In this document: positions 31,233 to 36,819 of the stretch, one piece after another | Layout of the letters: each line of letters opens with the position of its first letter | How positions within the stretch are numbered: position 1 is the first letter of the stretch | Origin: an uncultured Eubacterium sp. | GTDB taxonomy: Bacteria; Bacillota; Clostridia; Lachnospirales; Lachnospiraceae | DNA length: 36,819 nucleotides | NCBI GenBank assembly: GCA_934358495.1 | Contig: CAKRKO010000018.1 | Location: forward strand, 1 to 36,819 | Direction: 5' to 3' | The notes under the pieces: generated by a model | Database searches by the model: none | What the model saw: the letters and a program-made list of their open reading frames with translations, nothing else | Told to the model about the DNA's origin: nothing | Made by a program: the position numbers and the translations under genes

Positions 31233-31254
31233 CAGGAATGCCGTGGCATTCCTG
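31233..31254. terminator. Short perfect hairpin between module 6 and the flavoprotein gene
   Basis: CAGGAATGC and GCATTCCTG pair perfectly over 9 bp with a 4-base loop, 13 bases after the stop of the minus-strand flavoprotein gene. No T-run follows on the minus strand, so it may be an mRNA-end stabiliser. Confidence 0.5.
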
Positions 31255-31266
31255 AATCAGAGAGAT

Positions 31267-32214
31267 TTACTCACCGATATGAAGGTATGGTTTCTTAAGC
31301 TCAGCCAGATTTTCCGTATGTTTCTGAGTCATGGCACCGTGTGCGATCTCATTTCTGTGCTCTAATTTTCCACCGTAGTTCATTCTGGAACGAAGCTGTT
31401 CTTCTTCGGAGAAAGTATAGGTTGCTTTACCGTTTACCATCTCGATTTTTCCGTTGATACCGCAGATTGCGCATTCTACCAGGTCAGTACCAGGTGTCAC
31501 GCGAACCATACTCTGGTGACAGACCGGACATGCGTAATTGTCGGCACCGCGCCATTTTGTACGCTCTTCATCTGTCTGAGCAGCCAGTGCGTCAATGATG
31601 TGCTGTGCCATTTCGTCCATACGATCCATCTGCTCTGGAACTCCGAGAACGTGATCTACTGCCATAGCACCGTAGTATACGTGAGTATCGATGACGTCTA
31701 CACCTGCAGACATCATGGATTCATACATGATCGGAATAGTCATGATGGTCCAGTTCTCTGTCATGGCACCGCCAACGCCGACCAGTGCACCTACACGCGG
31801 TTTGAATACTCTTTCGTCCGGAAGAAGTTCATTGCCCTGAGCGATACGCTCTTTTTTTGCCTCTGTCAGGAATGCAAGATCGTGGGATGGACCGAAACGG
31901 TCGCAGAATGTCTTGAATGTACCACTTGGAGATGTCTCGTATACCGGAGAACCGATGATGATCGCATCTGCATCATAGTAAGCATCCTCTACCAGATGGA
32001 AATCGTCTTTGAATACGCAGGTTCCGTTTGTTCTGCCTGACATGATTCCTACGACACATCCGCAGCATCCGATACATGGTTTGATTTCAAGGTCATCCGG
32101 TCTCATAAATTTGATCTCGTGACCGGCTTCTTCGCATTTTTTCAGAACTTCTTTTAACATTACGTCGGTGTTGGACATCTTTCGTCCAAAGGAAAGCGCA
32201 AGTACTTTTGCCAT
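31267..32214 (-). CDS. Flavodoxin-fold NAD(P)H-dependent oxidoreductase / iron-sulfur flavoprotein-like
   Basis: A 315-residue protein. The N-terminal flavodoxin-like domain (about 1-210) has the FMN phosphate loop VLALSFGRKMSNTDVML, a CIGCCGC cluster-like motif (about 47-53) as in iron-sulfur flavoproteins and GSPVYETSPSGTFKTFCDRF (about 93-112). A C-terminal zinc-ribbon-like part carries CPVCHQ and CAICG. Start 32214 has AGGAGG upstream; a much longer reading frame would run through the promoter and operator and is rejected. Its promoter carries the same operator and spacing as the module-1 C-B operon, so it is probably part of the glycoside response, perhaps as a redox partner or an aglycone reductase. 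That role is inference. Confidence 0.88.
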   Translation of the reverse strand: MAKVLALSFGRKMSNTDVMLKEVLKKCEEAGHEIKFMRPDDLEIKPCIGCCGCVVGIMSGRTNGTCVFKDDFHLVEDAYYDADAIIIGSPVYETSPSGTFKTFCDRFGPSHDLAFLTEAKKERIAQGNELLPDERVFKPRVGALVGVGGAMTENWTIMTIPIMYESMMSAGVDVIDTHVYYGAMAVDHVLGVPEQMDRMDEMAQHIIDALAAQTDEERTKWRGADNYACPVCHQSMVRVTPGTDLVECAICGINGKIEMVNGKATYTFSEEEQLRSRMNYGGKLEHRNEIAHGAMTQKHTENLAELKKPYLHIGE

Positions 32215-32272
32215 TGTAAATATCCTCCTGAATTTGTTTGATAATAGTGATTTTGTTTGTTTTGATAAGTTA

Positions 32273-32337
32273 ATGATACATGGAAAAAACGGAGAAAGAT
32301 ATGGATGATTAGAATCAAGAATATGGACAAAACGCAT
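32273..32337 (-). promoter_or_regulatory. Operator plus promoter of the flavoprotein gene
   Basis: On the minus strand ATGCGTTTTGTCCAT (32337-32323) is followed at a 22-bp period by a half-site ending TCATCCAT and, 44 bases after the motif, by a -10 box TATCAT (32278-32273). The stretch just after it, TTAACTTATCAAAA, is shared with the promoter at 3667-3731. Confidence 0.68.
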
Positions 32338-32375
32338 ATACAAATCAGAGAAAAAAGGGCAGATCAGCGGACCTG

Positions 32376-32405
32376 TTGACGCAGATATGTTTCCTGTGAT
32401 ATGAT
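32376..32405 (+). promoter_or_regulatory. Probable pcrA promoter
   Basis: TTGACG (32376-32381), an 18-bp spacer and TATGAT (32400-32405) form a sigma-A-like promoter about 70 bases before the start at 32476. It diverges from the flavoprotein promoter and does not overlap the operator at 32323-32337. Confidence 0.6.
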
Positions 32406-32475
32406 AGCACAAGATTAGAAAATATGTTCGATGAAAAATAAAAATGAACGACATGCATAGATAGATGGAGGAAAT

Positions 32476-34758
32476 ATGGGCAGATACGATTTGCTGAATG
32501 CACAGCAGAAGGAAGCGGTTTTTCAGACAGAAGGACCAGTACTGGTATTGGCAGGAGCTGGTTCCGGAAAGACAAGGGTTCTGACGCACAGAACTGCTTA
32601 TCTGATAGAGGAAAAAGGGGTGAATCCATACCACATCATGGCCATCACCTTTACAAATAAGGCGGCGGCAGAGATGCGGGAGCGTATTGATAACCTGGTG
32701 GGATTCGGTTCGGAGAGTATCTGGGTATCGACCTTTCATTCCAGCTGTGTTCGTATTCTGCGCCGATACATTGACCGTCTCGGATATGACAACCGTTTTA
32801 CAATCTACGATGCGGATGATCAGAAAACGGTGATGAAGGAAGTGTGCAAGAGGCTGCAGATTGATACGAAGCAGACGAAGGAACGGGCGCTGCTGAATGT
32901 GATTTCCAATGCAAAAAATGAGCTGATCTCGCCGGAAGAGTTTACACTGCGGGCAGCAGGGGACTACGCGAAGCAGAAGCAGGCGCAGGTTTACCGGGAA
33001 TACCAGCAGACGTTAAAGAAAAACAATGCACTGGATTTTGATGATCTGATCATGAAGTGTGTGGAATTGTTTAAAAGTGATCCGGAGGTGCTGGATTCCT
33101 ATCAGGAGCGTCTGCGTTATATTATGGTAGACGAGTATCAGGATACAAATACGGCGCAGTTTGAGCTGGTGCGTCTGCTTGCATCCAAATACCGCAATCT
33201 TTGCGTAGTAGGTGATGATGATCAGTCGATTTATAAATTCCGTGGTGCCAATATTCACAATATTTTGAATTTTGAACAGTATTTTCCGGATGCGAAAGTA
33301 ATCAAACTGGAGGAAAATTACCGTTCTACGCAGAATATTCTGGATGCGGCCAATGCGGTGATCAAAAATAATGTTGGCAGAAAATCAAAAGCGCTCTGGA
33401 CTCAGCAGGCGGCCGGGGACAAAATTGACTGCAGAGATTTTGATACGGCTTATGATGAGGCAGAGTATATTGCGTACAGCATCAATTCCTTTGTGCGGAA
33501 AGGTGTTTTTTCCTATGGTGACAGCGCAGTGCTGTATCGTACTAATGCGCAGTCCCGACTTTTGGAGGAGCGTTTTGTCCGGGAAAATATTCCGTACAAG
33601 ATCGTGGGCGGTGTAAACTTCTATGCCAGAAAAGAGATCAAGGATCTGTTGAGTTATTTGAAAACCATTGATAACGCGCAGGATGATCTGGCGGTGAAGC
33701 GAATCATCAATGTGCCAAAACGTGGTATTGGTGCAACGACTATTTCCAAAGTGCAGGATTATGCGGATGAAAACAGCATGAGTTTTTACGCAGCATTAAA
33801 GCAGGCAGAGGAGATTCCTACATTGAGCAAGGCGACGGCGACAAAAATCCGCCCGTTTGTAACTTTTATCCAGACATTGCGCAGTAAACTTCCATATATT
33901 AGTCTGGAGCAGTTGATGGATGAAATTATAGAAGATACGGGATATGTGGCTGAACTGGATGCGGAAGGTACGGATGAAGCCAGAGCCCGTATTGAAAATA
34001 TTGACGAATTGATCAGTAAGATAGTAGCTTATGAAGAAAATGAGGAACATCCGGCGCTCAGTGGCTTTTTGGAAGAAGTAGCATTGATCGCAGATATTGA
34101 CAGTTTAGAAGAAAACAGTGATTATGTGGTATTGATGACGTTGCACAGCGCGAAAGGTCTGGAATTCCCGAATGTGTATCTGGCTGGCATGGAAGATGGA
34201 CTGTTCCCAAGTTATATGACGATCACTTCAGACGATCCGACGGAAGTGGAGGAGGAACGCCGTTTATGCTACGTTGGAATTACGAGGGCCAGAGAGCATC
34301 TGACCCTGACAAGTGCCCGGATGCGTATGACCAGAGGCGAAACCCAGTATCATAAAGTGTCCCGTTTTGTAAAAGAGATTCCAAAGAGTCTTTTAAATGG
34401 ACAGGTGCGGGAGGAACGCCAACGCAAGGAAGATCCAATCAAAGATTTTGGCTCGGTGAAACAGAATTTTTCCAGAAAACCGTATGGAAGTGGCGGAGCA
34501 TCCGCAAAATCAACGGGAGGAGTGGATTATTATAAATCTTACAGCTTCGGGCAGAAAAAAACGCAGCAGTTTGGCGGTGGAGCAAACGTTGGAACGTTGT
34601 CTTATTCCGAAGGTGACCGGGTGCGTCATGGCAAGTTCGGAGAGGGTGTGGTGACGCAGATTGTGTCTGGCGGAAGAGACTATGAAGTGACTGTAAAATT
34701 CGACAATGTTGGCACAAAGAAAATGTTTGCATCGTTTGCAAAATTACAGAAGATATGA
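32476..34758 (+). CDS. pcrA: ATP-dependent DNA helicase PcrA/UvrD
   Basis: A 760-residue superfamily 1 helicase that unwinds DNA 3'-5' in repair, replication restart and rolling-circle replication. Motifs appear in order: Walker A AGAGSGKTRVL (about 29), DEYQDTN (motif II), GDDDQSIYKFRGA (III), ENYRSTQNIL (IV), LMTLHSAKGLEFPNVYLAGM (V) and EERRLCYVGITRAREHL (VI). The C-terminus has the Tudor-like segment GDRVRHGKFGEGVV, used by PcrA/UvrD to bind RNA polymerase. Length is usual for PcrA. ATGGAGGAAAT precedes the start. It is a housekeeping gene, and its position marks the edge of the catabolic region. Confidence 0.97.
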   Translation: MGRYDLLNAQQKEAVFQTEGPVLVLAGAGSGKTRVLTHRTAYLIEEKGVNPYHIMAITFTNKAAAEMRERIDNLVGFGSESIWVSTFHSSCVRILRRYIDRLGYDNRFTIYDADDQKTVMKEVCKRLQIDTKQTKERALLNVISNAKNELISPEEFTLRAAGDYAKQKQAQVYREYQQTLKKNNALDFDDLIMKCVELFKSDPEVLDSYQERLRYIMVDEYQDTNTAQFELVRLLASKYRNLCVVGDDDQSIYKFRGANIHNILNFEQYFPDAKVIKLEENYRSTQNILDAANAVIKNNVGRKSKALWTQQAAGDKIDCRDFDTAYDEAEYIAYSINSFVRKGVFSYGDSAVLYRTNAQSRLLEERFVRENIPYKIVGGVNFYARKEIKDLLSYLKTIDNAQDDLAVKRIINVPKRGIGATTISKVQDYADENSMSFYAALKQAEEIPTLSKATATKIRPFVTFIQTLRSKLPYISLEQLMDEIIEDTGYVAELDAEGTDEARARIENIDELISKIVAYEENEEHPALSGFLEEVALIADIDSLEENSDYVVLMTLHSAKGLEFPNVYLAGMEDGLFPSYMTITSDDPTEVEEERRLCYVGITRAREHLTLTSARMRMTRGETQYHKVSRFVKEIPKSLLNGQVREERQRKEDPIKDFGSVKQNFSRKPYGSGGASAKSTGGVDYYKSYSFGQKKTQQFGGGANVGTLSYSEGDRVRHGKFGEGVVTQIVSGGRDYEVTVKFDNVGTKKMFASFAKLQKI

Positions 34759-34881
34759 TAGAATACAACGTAACAACAGGCAGTAAGATATGGAAGAGAA
34801 TGGCAAAAACAGTGTTTTCTGATTTTCTAATAGGTACTGTCGCAGGGAAGCATCATTAATGTATTAGAAGGAGTGAATGAC

Positions 34882-35133
34882 ATGAACAATGATTTAATCA
34901 GTATTGCAAAATTAAACGAGTTATTTTCCAAGAAAATTGATGAGGAAAGAAAGACAAAGTTACTCTGGATTCTTGCCATCATCGGAGCAGTAGCAGCAGT
35001 TGTCGTAGCAGCACATTATATTTATAAGTTCTTTGCTCCTGATTACATGGATGATTTTGAAGATGAATTTGAAGACGAGTTCGAAGATGATTTTTTCGAT
35101 GACGAGGATGATGAATACGAAGAGGAAGACTAA
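34882..35133 (+). CDS. Small single-pass membrane protein with acidic C-terminal tail
   Basis: An 83-residue protein with a short N-terminal cytoplasmic helix (LISIAKLNELFSKKIDEERK), one membrane segment (LLWILAIIGAVAAVVVAAHY, about 28-47) and a C-terminal tail made almost only of Asp, Glu, Phe and Tyr (DDFEDEFEDEFEDDFFDDED). I recognise no characterised homologue. Start 34882 is preferred because AGAAGGAG lies 9 bases upstream; a GTG three codons earlier would be too close. It is flanked by pcrA and a strong terminator. Function unknown. Confidence 0.8.
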   Translation: MNNDLISIAKLNELFSKKIDEERKTKLLWILAIIGAVAAVVVAAHYIYKFFAPDYMDDFEDEFEDEFEDDFFDDEDDEYEEED

Positions 35134-35173
35134 GTCGTAAGATTTGAGTTTGAATGATATTGATTCGTATTGG

Positions 35174-35207
35174 AACGCCCACTCACATATGCGAGTGGGC
35201 GTTTTTT
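35174..35207 (+). terminator. Rho-independent terminator after the small membrane protein
   Basis: A perfect 11-bp stem (AACGCCCACTC with GAGTGGGCGTT) and a 7-base loop are followed by TTTT. Confidence 0.92.
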
Positions 35208-35210
35208 GCC

Positions 35211-35346
35211 TAACTTCAGAACCAGACAGAATTGCAGGAAAAGTGCAAATCATGCTTACATGAATGAGAAATTTTAACTGAAAATCTATTTGGCGAAAAG
35301 CCATATCGAGATGAAGCGTAGCGTAATCGAGATGGCTCTGAAGTTA
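35211..35346 (+). repeat. MITE-like inverted-repeat element, copy B
   Basis: This 136-bp element begins with TAACTTCAGA and ends with the exact reverse complement TCTGAAGTTA. Inside, AGCCAT/ATGGCT pairs near the right end. It aligns along its length with copy A at 6729-6847 in the same orientation, except for an extra 20 bases near the right end that look like a duplication around ATCGAGATG. The outer TA pairs may be the target duplication. It starts 4 bases after the terminator's T-run and ends 4 bases before the first ATG of rlmD, so it supplies the immediate upstream region of that gene. Confidence 0.7.
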
Positions 35347-35350
35347 GTGG

Positions 35351-36790
35351 ATGAAAAATAAAAATGTGAGGAAAAATAGCGTGAAAAAAGGACAGATGTG
35401 CGAAGGCATTGTGGGAAAAGTAAAATTCCCAAATAAGGGAATCGTAAAAGTAGAAGATAATGAAGTAACTGTAAAAAATACCATTCCGGGGCAGAAAGTT
35501 TCTTTTGTGATCAACAAAAAACGCAAAGGGAAAGCAGAAGGTCGTTTATTAGAGATTTTGGAAAAATCAGAACTGGAGCAGGCAGAAGCAAACTGTCCGC
35601 ATTACGGTATCTGTGGTGGGTGTAATTACCAGACATTACCGTATGAGGAGCAGTTAAAACTGAAGGCTGGACAGGTACTGGAATTAATGAAAGCGGTTGT
35701 ACCGAATGCGGAGGATATTTTTGAAGGGATCCGAAGAAGTCCGCGGCAGTTTGGATACCGCAACAAAATGGAGTATACCTTTGGCGATGAGGTAAAAGAT
35801 GGACCGCTGGCGCTTGGAATGCACAAACGGGGCAGTTTTTACGATATCGTGACAGTAGATGAATGTCAGATCGTGGATGATGATTACAGCAAAATCCTTG
35901 GAGCAACAGTGGAATACTTCAGAGAAAAAGACATTCCGTTTTATCATCGCATGCGTCATGAAGGCTATCTGCGTCATTTGTTGGTGAGAAAAGCGGTAAA
36001 GACAGAGCAAATCCTGATCGATCTGATTACAACCACACAGGATATTTGTACAGAGGAGAAAAGTGTGGATAAGACTGCGCTTTTAGATGGATGGAAAAAA
36101 AAGCTTCTGGCACTGGGTCTGGATGGAAGCATTGCAGGTATTCTGCATACAAAAAATGACAGTGTGGCTGATGCGGTAAAAAACGAAGGAACGGAAATTT
36201 TATATGGCCAGGATTATTTTTATGAGGAATTACTGGGGCTGAAGTTCCGGATTTCTCCGTTCTCTTTCTTTCAGACAAATTCTCTGGGCGCAGAAGTGCT
36301 GTATCAGACTGCCCGTGAGTATATTGGGGACAGCCTGGATGAAAAAGCGGACAAGACTGTTTATGATCTGTACAGTGGAACGGGAACAATTGCACAAATC
36401 CTTGCGCCGACAGCAAAGCATGTGATTGGCGTGGAAATCATAGAAGAAGCTGTGGAAGCTGCAAAAGAAAATGCAAAGTTAAATCAGTTGGATAACTGTG
36501 ATTTTATTGCAGGAGATGTATTGAAAGTGCTGGATTCCATTGAGGAAAAACCGGATTTTATTGTGCTGGATCCACCACGGGAGGGCATTCATCCAAAAGC
36601 ACTGGAAAAAATTATCCAATATGACGTAAATCGTATGATTTATATTTCGTGTAAACCGACCAGCCTGCAGCGGGATCTGGAAGTTTTGCAGGCACATGGA
36701 TATGTGATGGAGAGAATCTGCTGTGTGGATATGTTTCCGGGAACGGTGCATGTCGAAGTCGTGTGTTGTCTACATCGGGTGAATTCGTAG
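35351..36790 (+). CDS. rlmD: 23S rRNA (uracil(1939)-C(5))-methyltransferase RlmD-like (RumA/TrmA family)
   Basis: A 479-residue SAM-dependent RNA m5U methyltransferase. The N-terminal TRAM domain (about 14-70) is followed by the iron-sulfur cysteines in CPHYGICGGCNYQTL (about 83-97) and a later Cys in VDECQIVD. The catalytic domain has the SAM-binding VYDLYSGTGTIAQIL, the DPPREGIHPKAL motif and the catalytic Cys in ISCKPTSLQRDL. Length is usual for the family in Firmicutes, where several paralogues occur, so the exact uridine target is not certain. A GTG at 35381 with TGAGGA about 8 bases upstream is an alternative start; the ATG at 35351 has a poor ribosome binding site and lies right behind the repeat element. 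Confidence 0.93.
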   Translation: MKNKNVRKNSVKKGQMCEGIVGKVKFPNKGIVKVEDNEVTVKNTIPGQKVSFVINKKRKGKAEGRLLEILEKSELEQAEANCPHYGICGGCNYQTLPYEEQLKLKAGQVLELMKAVVPNAEDIFEGIRRSPRQFGYRNKMEYTFGDEVKDGPLALGMHKRGSFYDIVTVDECQIVDDDYSKILGATVEYFREKDIPFYHRMRHEGYLRHLLVRKAVKTEQILIDLITTTQDICTEEKSVDKTALLDGWKKKLLALGLDGSIAGILHTKNDSVADAVKNEGTEILYGQDYFYEELLGLKFRISPFSFFQTNSLGAEVLYQTAREYIGDSLDEKADKTVYDLYSGTGTIAQILAPTAKHVIGVEIIEEAVEAAKENAKLNQLDNCDFIAGDVLKVLDSIEEKPDFIVLDPPREGIHPKALEKIIQYDVNRMIYISCKPTSLQRDLEVLQAHGYVMERICCVDMFPGTVHVEVVCCLHRVNS

Positions 36791-36819
36791 AAGTGCTGAA
36801 TTTCAGGCACTTTGCGAGG

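Noticed and set aside
31267..32739. Long 490-codon version of the flavoprotein gene
   Set aside because: The extension runs through the predicted promoter and operator and into pcrA on the other strand; the strong AGGAGG before 32214 and the FMN-loop start fix the shorter protein.
35037..35133. Acidic repeat (Asp/Glu-rich codons) as a DNA repeat or mis-assembled microsatellite
   Set aside because: The reading frame is kept, codons vary, and the tail continues from a membrane segment in a gene with a good ribosome binding site and a terminator.

Overview
The window looks like a chromosomal segment of an anaerobic gut Firmicute, most probably a member of the Lachnospiraceae. The evidence is moderate GC, strong AGGAGG-type ribosome binding sites, and lineage-typical neighbours: a YerC/YecD-type TrpR-like protein, a DUF1836 protein, PcrA and RlmD. 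No rRNA, tRNA, CRISPR array, phage gene or transposase gene was seen.

The dominant content is a very expanded C-glycoside / 3-keto-glycoside catabolic region. Six two-gene modules each pair a TIM-barrel protein of the sugar phosphate isomerase/epimerase type (DgpC-like) with a small beta-sandwich-type partner (DgpB-like, DUF6379). They lie at 2201-3617, 17904-19315, 20524-22019, 22071-23435, 27755-29119 and 29578-31103. In characterised homologues (DgpB/DgpC of the puerarin-degrading intestinal strain PUE, CarB/CarC of soil bacteria) the pair cleaves the C-C bond of a 3''-oxo-C-glucoside after a Gfo/Idh/MocA dehydrogenase has oxidised the sugar at C3. Three Gfo/Idh/MocA oxidoreductases (980, 15604, 19350) and an unpaired TIM-barrel isomerase/epimerase (16880) are present.

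Layout. 1-4608: SnoaL-like protein (-), oxidoreductase (+), convergent C-B module (-), divergent AraC regulator (+). 4853-6731: ordinary-looking genes (YerC-like, DUF1836, an uncharacterised protein). 6903-9380: AraC regulator fused to a GH39-like domain. 9511-10536: LacI regulator (-), divergent from a long plus-strand run at 10878-24917. That run holds an RbsABC-type sugar ABC importer, oxidoreductase, isomerase, B-C module, oxidoreductase, B-C module, C-B module, a degenerate TmcAL-like protein and a second SnoaL-like protein, broken by hairpin terminators. 25145-27565: second AraC-GH39 fusion. 27755-31103: two more modules. 31267-32214: flavodoxin-fold iron-sulfur-type flavoprotein (-). 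32476-36790: pcrA, a small acidic membrane protein and rlmD.

Proposed joint function (inference): the ABC importer brings in a glycoside. The oxidoreductases make the 3-keto-glycoside. One of six BC lyases of differing specificity releases the aglycone and a dehydrated 3-keto sugar. The orphan isomerase, the SnoaL-like proteins or the flavoprotein process the products. Two regulatory signals stand out. A 15-bp operator-like motif with a 22-bp-spaced second half-site sits 43-44 bp upstream of the -10 box of three separate transcription units (980, 3617 and 32214), and one copy lies beside the divergent AraC gene. The two AraC-GH39 fusions keep a putative nucleophile Glu but have lost the acid/base Glu, suggesting a glycosidase turned sensor. 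A roughly 120-136 bp element with terminal inverted repeats occurs in two copies in the same orientation, about 28 kb apart, flanking most of the catabolic region.
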